Positions 1 to 8,206 of a stretch of DNA of 64,000 bases are shown here, piece after piece; the stretch's first letter is position 1; every line of letters begins with the position of its first letter. Origin of the DNA: Microvirga sp. ACRRW (GTDB lineage Bacteria; Pseudomonadota; Alphaproteobacteria; Rhizobiales; Beijerinckiaceae); NCBI RefSeq assembly GCF_022346925.1, contig NZ_JAKRNJ010000003.1, positions 496,001 to 560,000 on the forward strand, given 5' to 3'. The position numbers and the translations under genes were made by a program. Under the pieces are notes generated by a model that did not search any database, was not told the origin of the DNA, and worked only from the letters and a program-made list of their open reading frames with translations.

Positions 1-134
1 CCCTTGCTGAGGCCCGCCCGTTCGGCCACCGCGTCCAGCGTCAGACGCCCTGCGCCGATCTCGGCAACGAGTTCGGCCGCCGCGTCGAGGATCTTCTCGC
101 GGGAACTCTTACGGCCTCGGGCATTTTCTAACAT
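1..134 (-). CDS. TetR-family repressor, N-terminal part only
   Basis: The first 44 codons of a TetR/AcrR-type regulator are present; the rest lies beyond the window edge. The start codon is the ATG whose complement lies at 132-134. The translation has the usual TetR helix-turn-helix opening: a basic start (RGRKSSREKILDAAAELV) and then the HTH segment ending AVAERAGLSKG. The gene diverges from an RND efflux pair 145 bp away, with an operator-like inverted repeat in between. It is therefore probably the local repressor of that pump; this is inferred from position. The ligand-binding domain is not visible, so no ligand can be suggested. Confidence 0.85.
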   Translation of the reverse strand, partial: MLENARGRKSSREKILDAAAELVAEIGAGRLTLDAVAERAGLSK

Positions 135-150
135 TGGCAACTCTTGCAAC

Positions 151-170
151 TAAACCGTCCAGTCGGTATA
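151..170. promoter_or_regulatory. TetR-type operator between regulator and efflux genes
   Basis: ACCG at 154-157 and CGGT at 164-167 form an inverted repeat centred near 160.5, inside a TA-rich divergent promoter region. Operators of this form are common for TetR regulators of RND pumps. The site is 17 bp from the TetR start codon and about 110 bp from the efflux adaptor gene, so it could control both. This is inference from pattern and position. Confidence 0.5.
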
Positions 171-278
171 TAAATGGTGCCGCGGCATTGGCGTCAAGAG
201 CAAGTTGAGCTATTGCCGCACCTCCACCTTTAATGTCTGTAGCCCGCCCGGCGGGCCTGTAACTTCTGGAAGAAGCCC

Positions 279-1412
279 ATGAAACGGCGCCTCGTAGTCG
301 GTCTCGTCTTTACTCTTGCGATTTTGCTCTGTGCCGGGCTGATTTGGTTCAACTTCTTCCGGGACAAGATGATCACCCAGTTCTTCGCGAACATGCAGCA
401 ACCCCCGCAGGTGATCTCTGCCGCCAAGGTTGAGGCGAAGACTTGGACGCCCAGCATCAGCGCCATCGGTACGGCCAAGGCTGCCAACGGCGTCGAGCTG
501 GCCTTCGAGACGCCTGGCATCGTCAAGGAGATCAAGTTCAAGGCGAACCAGAAGATCCAGAAGGGCGATGTGCTCGTTCAGCTCGACGATACGGTCGAAC
601 GCGCGGACATTCAGGACGTTCAGGCCAATGTGAAGACGGCGGAAAGCGCTTACGAGCGTGCCAGGACCCTGTCGACTCGTGGCTATGGCACGGAAGCCAA
701 TCTCGATCAGGCAAGCGCTCTGCTCGCTGCGGCGCGCTCGCGCCTCGCGCGCCTGGAGGCCACCATCGAGCAGAAAGCCCTGAAGGCTCCGTTCTCTGGC
801 GTCATCGGCATTCCGCGCGTTGATGTGGGTCAGTACCTGCAGCCCGGTTCGGTGATCGCGAGCTTCCAGGATCTCGATTCCATGAAGGTCGATTTCACCG
901 TGCCCGAGCAGATGGCCGATCAGGTCAAGCTCGACCAGGAAGTCCGCTTGGGGGTGAGCGAAACCGATCTGCCCTTCAAGGGCCGCGTGATCGGTAAGGA
1001 TCCGCGCGTCGATCCCAAGACCCGCCTCGTCTCCGTGCAGGCTCTCATCGAGGACAACAAGAGCCGGGCCATCCTGCCGGGACAGTTCCTGCATGTGGAA
1101 GTGGTTCTGCCGGAACAGCCTAACGTCATCACCGTGCCGCAGACGGCCGTCATCACCAGCTTGTACGGCGACTACGTCTACACGATCGATCAGGAAGAGC
1201 GGGCCGGCAATCAGGTTCAGGTCGCCAAGCAGGTCTTCGTGAAGACCGGCCGCCGCCGCGGCGGCGTGCTCGAAGTCCTGTCGGGCATCCAGCCGGGTCA
1301 GCAGGTCGTGGCTTCGGGCCAGAACAAGCTGCAGTCCGGCGCGACCGTCAAGATTGATAACACCATTGATGTGACAAAGCTCGACGCGACCAAGCTCGCA
1401 AACGGGCAGTAG
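279..1412 (+). CDS. RND efflux periplasmic adaptor (membrane fusion protein)
   Basis: This 377-residue HlyD/AcrA-family adaptor would bridge an inner-membrane RND pump to an outer-membrane channel. Residues 4-24 form an N-terminal membrane anchor or uncleaved signal. A lipoyl-like half-motif follows (GIVKEIKFKANQKIQKGDVL, about 84-103), then an alpha-hairpin rich in Ala and Glu (about 120-165), the second lipoyl half (KAPFSGVIG), and beta-barrel and membrane-proximal domains. The start ATG follows a purine-rich GGAAGAAG stretch. The gene lies 11 bp before the RND permease, so the two form one transcription unit. No outer-membrane factor gene is adjacent, so the pump probably borrows a TolC-like channel. 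The substrate cannot be told from sequence. Confidence 0.93.
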   Translation: MKRRLVVGLVFTLAILLCAGLIWFNFFRDKMITQFFANMQQPPQVISAAKVEAKTWTPSISAIGTAKAANGVELAFETPGIVKEIKFKANQKIQKGDVLVQLDDTVERADIQDVQANVKTAESAYERARTLSTRGYGTEANLDQASALLAAARSRLARLEATIEQKALKAPFSGVIGIPRVDVGQYLQPGSVIASFQDLDSMKVDFTVPEQMADQVKLDQEVRLGVSETDLPFKGRVIGKDPRVDPKTRLVSVQALIEDNKSRAILPGQFLHVEVVLPEQPNVITVPQTAVITSLYGDYVYTIDQEERAGNQVQVAKQVFVKTGRRRGGVLEVLSGIQPGQQVVASGQNKLQSGATVKIDNTIDVTKLDATKLANGQ

Positions 1413-1423
1413 GCAAAAACGCC

Positions 1424-4400
1424 ATGAGTTTCACAGAGCTTTTCATTCGCCGCCCCGTCCTGTCGATGGTGGTGAGCCTTCTGATCCTGCTGCTTGGCGC
1501 GCAGGGACTGATGAACCTGCAGGTGCGTCAGTACCCCGAGGTCAAGGAGACCACGATCACGGTCACCACGGCCTATGTGGGTGCCAGCGCCGACCTGATT
1601 CAGGGCTTCATCAGCACCCCCATCGCCAAATCCGTCTCGAGCGCGGAAGGCGTGGACTACGTGACCACGCAGAGCCGTCAGGGCGTCAGCACGGTGTCCG
1701 TGCGCATGCGCCTGAACACGGACCCGAACGCCGCGCTCACCGAGGTGACCGCCAAGGTGCAGCAGATCCGCGCGCAGCTTCCGCAGGAGGCTGAAGACCC
1801 GGTGATCATGAAGGGCACAGGCCAGAGCTTCGCGCTGATGTACATCACCTTCGGCTCGACGGAGATGAACTCGGAGCAGGTCTCGGAATTCCTGACCCGC
1901 GTCGTGCAGCCGCGTTTCGCGACGCTTGAGGGTGTCGGCAACGCCGAGATTCTCGGCGGTCGCGACTTCGCCATGCGCGTCTGGATCGATCCCGTGCGCC
2001 TTGCCGCTCGCGGCGTGACGGCGGGCGACGTGGTGCAGGCGATCAACTCCAATAACTTCCTTGCCGCTCCCGGCAAGACGAAGAACGAATACGTCGCCTA
2101 CACCCTCGACATGCAGACCACCCTGCAGACGCCTGACACCTTCGGCGCGCTGCCGATCCGGTCCGCGGGCGATCAGGTCGTTCGCTTGCGCGACGTAGCG
2201 GATGTGGAACTCGGCCCCAAGAGCACGGACACCATCGTCAGCTTCAACGGCAGCGAAGGCACCTTCATCGGCATCGTGCCGACGCCTTCGGCCAACCCGC
2301 TCACGGTGGCCGAGGAAGTGACGAAGGCCATCGACACGATCCGACCGACCCTGCCCAAGGGCATGACGGTGGAGATCGTCTACGACGCTTCAAACTTCAT
2401 CTCGGCGTCCATCGGTGAGGTGTTCAAAACCATTGCCGAGGCAGCTCTCATCGTCGTGGTGGTGATCCTGCTGTTCCTGGGCTCCTTCCGCTCGGTGCTG
2501 ATCCCGGTCGTCACGATTCCGCTCTCGCTGATAGGCGTGTGCTTCTTCCTTTACGCACTGGGCTATTCGATCAACCTGCTCACGCTGCTCGCCATGGTGC
2601 TTGCCATCGGTCTCGTGGTGGATGACGCCATCGTGGTGCTGGAGAACATTCACCGGCATATCGAGGAAGGATTGAAGCCCGTCGACGCGGCCATCGTGGG
2701 CATGAAGGAAATCTTCCTTCCCATCGTCTCGATGACCATCACTCTTGCTGCCGTGTATGCTCCCATCGGCTTCACGCAAGGTCTGACGGGTTCGCTCTTC
2801 CGCGAGTTCGCCTTCACGCTGGCGGGCGCGGTGATCATCTCCGGTATCGTCGCCGTGACGCTCTCGCCGATGATGTCCTCGAAGCTCCTGAAGTCGCATG
2901 GCTCGCAGAGCCGCTTCGCCTCCTTCGTGGACCGCACCTTCACGAAGCTCGAGAACTGGTATGCGCGCCGTCTCAAGGGCTCGCTCGATTATCGCGCGGT
3001 GACGCTCGTGATCGTCGCGGTTCTGCTGGGCACCACGGCCTTCCTGTTCATGAAGACCAATTCCGAGCTTGCACCGGAAGAGGATCAGGGCGCCTATCTC
3101 GGCATCGTCAACGTGCCGAAATATGCGACGGCCGAGTATACCCAGGCTTTCTCCAAGCAGTTCACGAACGCGGCGGAAAAGATCCCTGAGATCGAAGACA
3201 GCTTCATGATCATCGGTATCGATGGCGGCGGCGGCGGCTTCTTCGGCTTCAAGCTCAAGGAGTGGAGCGAACGCGAGAAGAAGGGCGAGGCCACCAAGCA
3301 GGACATCCAGAATCTCCTGAATCAGAATGCCGGCGTCCAGGCTTTCGCTTTCGCGCCTCCTTCGCTGCCCGGTGGTGGTGACGGCCTGCCGATCCAGTAC
3401 GTCCTACGCACGATCGGCGATCCGGCGCAGGCCTACGAGGTCGCAGAGCAGATCCGCGCACGGGCCATGAAGTCCGGCAAGTTCATCGTGGTGCAGAACT
3501 CGATCTCCTACGAGACGCCGCGTGCGCGCATCATCATCGACCGCGACCGTGCAGCGGCGCTGGGTGTGCAGGTCTCCGAGATCGGCAACACGCTGGGTGC
3601 GCTCGTGGGCGGCGCGTCGATCTCGAAATTCGACCGCGACAACCGCAGCTATGACGTGGTGAGCCAGGTGCGCCAGCAGGACCGCCTGAATCCGGAGCGT
3701 CTGGCCGAGTACTACGTGCGCGCTTCCGACGGCTCCATGGTGCCGCTCTCCGCGCTCGTCAGCATCAAGACGGATGCGGCGCCTGCGGTGATCGAACAGT
3801 TCAACCAGCTGAACTCGGCCACCGTCAGCGCTCTTCCACTGCCTGGCGTGACGACCTCGGAAGGCTTGGCAACGCTGCGCTCCATCGCGCAGGAGGTCAT
3901 GCCCCAGGGCTTCTATGTGGATTACGCCGGTCAGTCGCGTCTCGAGGTGCAGGAGGGAAGCTCCATCTTCCTTGCCTTCGGCCTCGCCATCATCGTGATC
4001 TATCTGGTGCTGGCGGCGCAGTTCGAGAGCTTCCGCGATCCGTTCATCATCATGATGTCGGTTCCGCTCTCCATGTTCGGCGCGATGATCTTCCTGAATG
4101 TCGGGCTGGCGACGCTCAACATCTATACGCAGGTGGGCCTGATCACCCTCGTGGGCCTGATCACTAAGCACGGCATCCTGATGGTGGAGTTCGCGAACGA
4201 CCTGAAGGAGAAGAACGGCGTCAACAGGCGCGAGGCGATCGAGGAAGCCGCCCGCGTCCGTCTGCGTCCGATTCTCATGACCACGGCCGCCATGGTGCTC
4301 GGCGTCGCTCCCCTGCTCTATGCGAGCGGCGCAGGTGCGGCGGCCCGTTTCTCCATGGGTCTCGTGATCGCGGCGGGCATGTCCATCGGCACGATCTTCA

Positions 4401-4507
4401 CGCTCTTCGTGGTGCCGATGTTCTACACCTTCATCTCCAAAGAGACTGTGCGCCGCGAGCAGAAGGATGAGGAACGCGCTCACCATCGGGCACTTGCCGC
4501 AGAGTAA
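1424..4507 (+). CDS. RND efflux permease, HAE1 family
   Basis: This 1027-residue proton-driven resistance-nodulation-division permease has the normal length for the AcrB/MexB/MdtC group. It starts with the typical MSFTELFIRRPVLSMVVSLL first membrane helix. The TM4 motif GLVVDDAIVVLENI carries the paired aspartates at about 400-401 needed for proton relay. Two large periplasmic loops and the C-terminal half with a second set of helices (from about 840) are intact. It is co-transcribed with the upstream adaptor and followed at once by two terminator hairpins. The lone-permease layout resembles multidrug or solvent pumps, but no substrate can be assigned. Regulation is probably by the divergent TetR gene. 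Confidence 0.95.
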   Translation: MSFTELFIRRPVLSMVVSLLILLLGAQGLMNLQVRQYPEVKETTITVTTAYVGASADLIQGFISTPIAKSVSSAEGVDYVTTQSRQGVSTVSVRMRLNTDPNAALTEVTAKVQQIRAQLPQEAEDPVIMKGTGQSFALMYITFGSTEMNSEQVSEFLTRVVQPRFATLEGVGNAEILGGRDFAMRVWIDPVRLAARGVTAGDVVQAINSNNFLAAPGKTKNEYVAYTLDMQTTLQTPDTFGALPIRSAGDQVVRLRDVADVELGPKSTDTIVSFNGSEGTFIGIVPTPSANPLTVAEEVTKAIDTIRPTLPKGMTVEIVYDASNFISASIGEVFKTIAEAALIVVVVILLFLGSFRSVLIPVVTIPLSLIGVCFFLYALGYSINLLTLLAMVLAIGLVVDDAIVVLENIHRHIEEGLKPVDAAIVGMKEIFLPIVSMTITLAAVYAPIGFTQGLTGSLFREFAFTLAGAVIISGIVAVTLSPMMSSKLLKSHGSQSRFASFVDRTFTKLENWYARRLKGSLDYRAVTLVIVAVLLGTTAFLFMKTNSELAPEEDQGAYLGIVNVPKYATAEYTQAFSKQFTNAAEKIPEIEDSFMIIGIDGGGGGFFGFKLKEWSEREKKGEATKQDIQNLLNQNAGVQAFAFAPPSLPGGGDGLPIQYVLRTIGDPAQAYEVAEQIRARAMKSGKFIVVQNSISYETPRARIIIDRDRAAALGVQVSEIGNTLGALVGGASISKFDRDNRSYDVVSQVRQQDRLNPERLAEYYVRASDGSMVPLSALVSIKTDAAPAVIEQFNQLNSATVSALPLPGVTTSEGLATLRSIAQEVMPQGFYVDYAGQSRLEVQEGSSIFLAFGLAIIVIYLVLAAQFESFRDPFIIMMSVPLSMFGAMIFLNVGLATLNIYTQVGLITLVGLITKHGILMVEFANDLKEKNGVNRREAIEEAARVRLRPILMTTAAMVLGVAPLLYASGAGAAARFSMGLVIAAGMSIGTIFTLFVVPMFYTFISKETVRREQKDEERAHHRALAAE

Positions 4508-4511
4508 AAAC

Positions 4512-4542
4512 AAAAGGCCGGGCAGCGATGCCCGGCCTTTTT
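4512..4542 (+). terminator. Rho-independent terminator, likely bidirectional
   Basis: A 12-bp stem (AAAAGGCCGGGC / GCCCGGCCTTTT) with the 6-nt loop AGCGAT is followed by a T run. It starts 5 bp after the RND permease stop. Read on the minus strand the hairpin also ends in a T-rich tract, so it could also stop transcription of the Fur-like gene that converges on it. Confidence 0.9.
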
Positions 4543-4560
4543 CATCTTCCCCAAAGGAGA

Positions 4561-4590
4561 GGCGGAGGCGCTGGGCGCCTCCGCCTTTTT
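4561..4590 (+). terminator. Second, tandem terminator after the RND genes
   Basis: A perfect 11-bp stem (GGCGGAGGCGC / GCGCCTCCGCC) with the 3-nt loop TGG is followed by TTTTT. It lies 18 bp after the first terminator and 19 bp before the 3' end of the convergent Fur-like gene. Two strong terminators in tandem would prevent read-through antisense to the regulator. Confidence 0.85.
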
Positions 4591-4609
4591 CCTGGTCCTC
4601 TTATAATTT

Positions 4610-5068
4610 TTAGGCCTGGCGGGTCAGTTCGCCTTCGACTTCCATGAAGGGCGAAACCGACTTGAACCCGGCCTGCTCGGCAGCCTTGCGGACCGCTTCG
4701 GCCACTTCCGTGGAATGGACCTCGATGGTCTCGCCGGTCTTCGAATCCACGAACATGATCTTCATGGCGTTCACTTCCGGCTGGCCGTGGGACACCACGT
4801 AGGAGTTCTGCGTGGCGAGACGGTGAACCAGGCCGGCATCGCGCAGGAAGTCGAGAGCGCGATAGATCGTGACCGGAGCCAGACGCTTCTTGTCGCTGCT
4901 GAGACGATCGACAAGATCGTAGGCGCCGACAGGACCGCCGCTCTGAACCAGCTCACGGTAAACGCGCTCCCGGATGGGGGTCAGGCGAAGGTTGTTCTGA
5001 CGGCAGAGGTCGTCTGCACGGCGGAGGAGGTTGTCTTCTTCTTCTTTCCTGAGGGCTCTTGTGCTCAT
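4610..5068 (-). CDS. Fur-family regulator lacking the metal ligands (Zur-like)
   Basis: This 152-residue protein has the Fur-type winged helix: LTPIRERVYRELV, then GAYDLVDRL, then TIYRALDFLRDAGLVHRL (about 28-88), closest in wording to Zur. The metal-binding half is degenerate. There is one Cys in the whole protein (residue 22), both CxxC pairs are gone, and the His-rich stretch of Zur is replaced by SHGQPEVNAM followed by a strand and turn (KIMFVDSKTGETIEV). It lies 201 bp downstream of a canonical Zur paralogue on the same strand. It probably still binds DNA but cannot hold structural zinc in the usual way. It may be a metal-independent or differently sensing paralogue. Family membership is secure; function is not. 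Confidence 0.85.
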   Translation of the reverse strand: MSTRALRKEEEDNLLRRADDLCRQNNLRLTPIRERVYRELVQSGGPVGAYDLVDRLSSDKKRLAPVTIYRALDFLRDAGLVHRLATQNSYVVSHGQPEVNAMKIMFVDSKTGETIEVHSTEVAEAVRKAAEQAGFKSVSPFMEVEGELTRQA

Positions 5069-5269
5069 GGTCCACGCTCCTGTTATTTCAAAACCTACAT
5101 ATTCATATAGGGGAAGTGCCGCCTGAACAATGTGTTATCGTTGCAATAAGCATTTGCAATTACGCATATTACGTTACGGTAGTTGGCGAATAGGCAGAGT
5201 GCTTCCCTAAAATCAGCTCTTGTGCATCGTAGTAACGTTTAGGGAGAGGATAGGTTCCAAGTTATAACA

Positions 5270-5677
5270 TCACTTGGAGCAGGTCTCGCAGAGACCGCGT
5301 ATCTCAACGGTAACCTTCTTGGAACAGAAGGAATTTTCGTCGCTCCACTGGGTCAGGCGCTCATTGATATTCGGATCGCTGAATTCAGTGACGAGGCCGC
5401 AATTCTCACAGATGGCGAAAGCCGCCATCTCGTGGTGATGGGGGTGCTTGCAGGCCACATAGGCATTGAGGCTCTCGAGCCGGTGGGCCAGCCCCTTTTC
5501 GATGAGCTTGTCGAGGGAGCGGTAGACCGTGGGCGGCGTGACGGCGCCCTTGGCGCGCATCTTGTCCAGCACCTCATAGGCCGAGAGGGGATTCTGAGCA
5601 GCCGTCAGGATCCGGTGAACGCGCTTCTGCGTGTCGTTCAACTCCTCAAGGGCATGGTGATGATGGTGTGCGGCCAT
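5270..5677 (-). CDS. zur: Zinc uptake regulator Zur (Fur family)
   Basis: This 135-residue Fur-family repressor keeps all expected features. The HTH includes TPPTVYRSLDKLIEKGLAHRL. The metal site contains ACKHPHHHEMAAFAICENCG, with the first CxxC, and the protein ends with a second CxxC pair (GLCETCSK). The N-terminus has a run of five histidines (MAAHHHHHALEEL), which could scavenge metal. I chose the ATG at 5675-5677; an in-frame TTG six codons upstream is an alternative. Zur with zinc would repress zinc uptake genes elsewhere, as none are in the window. The wording GLAHRLESLNAYVAC favours Zur over Fur or PerR. Confidence 0.9.
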   Translation of the reverse strand: MAAHHHHHALEELNDTQKRVHRILTAAQNPLSAYEVLDKMRAKGAVTPPTVYRSLDKLIEKGLAHRLESLNAYVACKHPHHHEMAAFAICENCGLVTEFSDPNINERLTQWSDENSFCSKKVTVEIRGLCETCSK

Positions 5678-5796
5678 GACGGGTCGGGTTTCCAATGAAG
5701 GCTGGATCGAGCCCTATACGTCATGATTGTACGGATGATTTCAAGACATCGGACATGGCTCTGTGCTGATCGGGCACATCGAAAGCCGAATATCCC

Positions 5797-5827
5797 CCGC
5801 TGTCCCGTTCAAATGACGGGACAGCGG
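5797..5827. terminator. 12-bp hairpin after the sugar-oxidoreductase operon
   Basis: A perfect 12-bp stem (CCGCTGTCCCGT / ACGGGACAGCGG) with a 7-nt loop lies 17 bp past the stop of the Gfo/Idh gene. It has no T run on either strand, so it may be a transcript-end stabiliser or a Rho-assisted terminator rather than a classical intrinsic one. Confidence 0.6.
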
Positions 5828-5843
5828 ATCGTAAGAATGGCCG

Positions 5844-7019
5844 TTACACGTCCACCCAGGCGGCCTTTCCTTGCGAGGACTGCACAGCCGCATCGATGAA
5901 GCGCACGCCGCGCACGCCGTGTTCAACAGTCGGGACCTGCAGCGAGAAGGGGTTGGGCTCGCGGCCTTCGATTCGCGCGGCGATCTGCTCCGCAATGTCC
6001 GCATAGAGCTGGGCGAACCCTTCGAGATATCCTTCAGGATGCCCGCCGGGAATGCGGGAGGCCGCCCGCGATACGTCGTTGGCGCCATAACCGTTGCGGC
6101 GGATGATCCGGGGCGGCTCTCCGAGCGGAGAGAACAGCAGGGCGTTCGGGTTCTCCTGGTGCCATTCGAGCCCGGCCTTGTCGCCATAGATGCGAATGCG
6201 CAAACCGTTCTCGAGGCCCGAAGCCACTTGGCTGCACCAGAGCATGCCCTTCGCGCCGGACGCGAAGCGCAGCATCATATGCGCATTGTCGTCGAGCCTG
6301 CGGCCCTGCACGAACGTGTGCAGTTCGGCGGAGAGGGACGCGACCTCGTCCCCGACGATGAACTCGGCGAGGTTGAAGGCGTGGGTGCCGATATCGCCGA
6401 CGGCCCCCGCAGGGCCCGAGCGGGAAGGGTCGGTGCGCCATTCCGCCTGCTTGCTGCCGGTCTCCTCGACGCGCGTGGCGAGCCAATCCTGCGCATATTC
6501 CACCTGCACGACGCGGATCGCGCCGAGCTCGCCTTCCGCCACCATGGCGCGCGCCTGCCGCACCAGCGGATAGCCGGTGTAATTGTGCGTGACGGCGAAG
6601 ATCAGGCCCGACTCTTTCGCGAGCTGTGCCAGCCTGTCGGCTTCCGGCCGTGTCGTGGTGAGCGGCTTGTCGCAAATCACATGAATGCCCGCTTTCAGGA
6701 ACGCTTCGGCGGCGGCGGCATGAGCGTGGTTGGGCGTAACGATGGAAACCGCATCGATGCCGTCTTCCCGCTCCGCCTCGCGCTGCGCCATCTCCTGGAG
6801 GCTGCCGTAGTTGCGGTCGGCGGGCAGGAGGAGATCCTCGCCCGAAAGCCGCGCCCGCTCCGGTTCGGACGAGAGCGCACCCGCCACCAGCTCCCAGCGG
6901 TCGTCTATACGGGCGGCGATGCGATGCACGGCACCGATGAAAGCGCCGCGTCCGCCGCCGACCATGCCGAGGCGGAGGCGGCGGTTCAGTTTCTGGTCGC
7001 GTGATCCTGCAATGGTCAT
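5844..7019 (-). CDS. Gfo/Idh/MocA-family NAD(P)-dependent oxidoreductase
   Basis: This 391-residue cytoplasmic dehydrogenase starts with a Rossmann fold (LGMVGGGRGAFIG, about 18-29). It has the family motifs TPNHAH (95-100) and DKPL (117-120), whose Lys is the catalytic or nicotinamide-positioning residue in this family. The C-terminal half is the alpha/beta substrate domain. Family members oxidise or reduce sugars, inositols and their derivatives. It is the last gene of a minus-strand cluster with a ribose-type ABC transporter and a TIM-barrel isomerase, so it probably works on the imported sugar or polyol. The start ATG follows GAGGGAA. The exact substrate is unknown. Confidence 0.9.
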   Translation of the reverse strand: MTIAGSRDQKLNRRLRLGMVGGGRGAFIGAVHRIAARIDDRWELVAGALSSEPERARLSGEDLLLPADRNYGSLQEMAQREAEREDGIDAVSIVTPNHAHAAAAEAFLKAGIHVICDKPLTTTRPEADRLAQLAKESGLIFAVTHNYTGYPLVRQARAMVAEGELGAIRVVQVEYAQDWLATRVEETGSKQAEWRTDPSRSGPAGAVGDIGTHAFNLAEFIVGDEVASLSAELHTFVQGRRLDDNAHMMLRFASGAKGMLWCSQVASGLENGLRIRIYGDKAGLEWHQENPNALLFSPLGEPPRIIRRNGYGANDVSRAASRIPGGHPEGYLEGFAQLYADIAEQIAARIEGREPNPFSLQVPTVEHGVRGVRFIDAAVQSSQGKAAWVDV

Positions 7020-7032
7020 GGCGTTCCCTCAC

Positions 7033-8091
7033 TCAAGAGCCGATGCCGAGCAGACGGCGGTTGGCTGCTTCATCCGTTCCGCCTGCTGCGAAATCGTCGA
7101 AGGCCTTTTCCGTAACGCGGATGATGTGCGCCTTGATGAACTCCGCGCCTTCCCGCGCACCATCCTCCGGATGCTTCAGGGCGCATTCCCATTCCAGCAC
7201 GGCCCAGGAATCGTAGTCGTATTGCGCGAGCTTGGAGAAGATGGCGTTGAAATCCACCTGTCCGTCGCCGAGCGAGCGGAAGCGGCCCGCGCGGTTGATC
7301 CAGCTCTCGTAGCCGCCGTAAACGCCGACGCGGCCCGATGGATTGAACTCCGCGTCCTTCGCGTGGAATGCCTTGATGCGCTCGTGATAGAGGTCGATGA
7401 AGGCGATGTAGTCGAGCTGCTGCAGAAGGAAGTGGCTCGGGTCGTAATTGATGCAGGCACGCTTGTGTCCGCCGACCGCATCCACGAAGCGCTCGAAGGT
7501 GGCGCCGTCATGGATGTCCTCGCCGGGATGGATTTCGTAGCAGACATCGCAATCCGCATCCTCGTAGGCATCGAGGATCGGCTTCCAGCGCCGTCCGAGT
7601 TCCTCGAATGCGGTCTCGATTAGGCCTGCCGGACGCTGCGGCCAGGGATAGACGAAGGGCCAGGCGAGCGCGCCGGAAAAAGTGACGCTGGTCTTCAGGC
7701 CCAAACGCTTGGAGGCTTTTGCCGCCATTATCATCTGATCGACGGCCCAGGCCTGACGCGCTTTCGGATTGCCGCGCACTTCGGGAGCGGCAAAGCCGTC
7801 GAAGGCTTCATCGAAAGCCGGATGCACGGCGACCAACTGTCCTTGAAGATGCGTGGAGAGTTCCGTGATCTCCAAACCGTGAGAGCGGACGATGCCTTGG
7901 ATCTCATCGCAATAGGCGCCTGACTCGGCTGCTTTCTTCAATTCGATCAGGCGCGCGTCCCAGGTGGGAATCTGAACGCCCTTGTAGCCGAGGGAAGCTG
8001 CCCAGCGGCAGATCGAATCGAGTGAGTTGAACGGCGCTTCGTCGCCTGCGAATTGAGCGAGGAAGAGGCCGGGACCCTTCATGGTCTTCAT
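7033..8091 (-). CDS. Sugar phosphate isomerase/epimerase-type TIM-barrel protein
   Basis: This 352-residue protein is of the xylose-isomerase-like (AP endonuclease 2) TIM-barrel superfamily. Visible landmarks are YKGVQIPTWD near the N-terminus, CYEIHPGEDIHDG with the barrel Glu and His metal-ligand candidates, CINYDPSHFLLQ, AFHAKDAEF, and WAVLEWECA with a late Glu. These alternating His, Asp and Glu strands are typical of divalent-metal sugar isomerases and epimerases. The gene lies 13 bp before the Gfo/Idh gene and downstream of the ABC transporter. Such isomerase plus dehydrogenase pairs often process a keto-sugar or inositol intermediate. The start ATG is preceded by GGGAG. The substrate is not known. 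Confidence 0.85.
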   Translation of the reverse strand: MKTMKGPGLFLAQFAGDEAPFNSLDSICRWAASLGYKGVQIPTWDARLIELKKAAESGAYCDEIQGIVRSHGLEITELSTHLQGQLVAVHPAFDEAFDGFAAPEVRGNPKARQAWAVDQMIMAAKASKRLGLKTSVTFSGALAWPFVYPWPQRPAGLIETAFEELGRRWKPILDAYEDADCDVCYEIHPGEDIHDGATFERFVDAVGGHKRACINYDPSHFLLQQLDYIAFIDLYHERIKAFHAKDAEFNPSGRVGVYGGYESWINRAGRFRSLGDGQVDFNAIFSKLAQYDYDSWAVLEWECALKHPEDGAREGAEFIKAHIIRVTEKAFDDFAAGGTDEAANRRLLGIGS

Positions 8092-8166
8092 GGATGAACT
8101 CCCGAGATGCGGCTGCAGAAAGAAGGCAAGGGGAAGCCGCTCGCATTCGCAGGCGGCTTGCCGTTG

Positions 8167-8194
8167 CCTCGCCCCTCGGTGAGGAGGGGCGAGG
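8167..8194. repeat. Intercistronic hairpin after the sugar-binding protein gene
   Basis: A perfect 11-bp stem (CCTCGCCCCTC / GAGGGGCGAGG) with a 6-nt loop lies between the binding-protein gene and the isomerase gene. With no T run it is more likely a stabiliser of the upstream mRNA than a full terminator. This would give the high binding-protein to enzyme ratio usual in ABC operons. The function is inferred. Confidence 0.6.
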
Positions 8195-8206
8195 GCTCGC
8201 AGCCGA

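Noticed and set aside
5129-5154. A quasi-palindrome (AATG...TTAT...ATAA.CATT) as a possible Zur box before the Fur-like gene
   Set aside because: The arms do not align without gaps, and the nearby GTTATAAC at 5261-5268 is too short, so neither is strong enough to list as a site.
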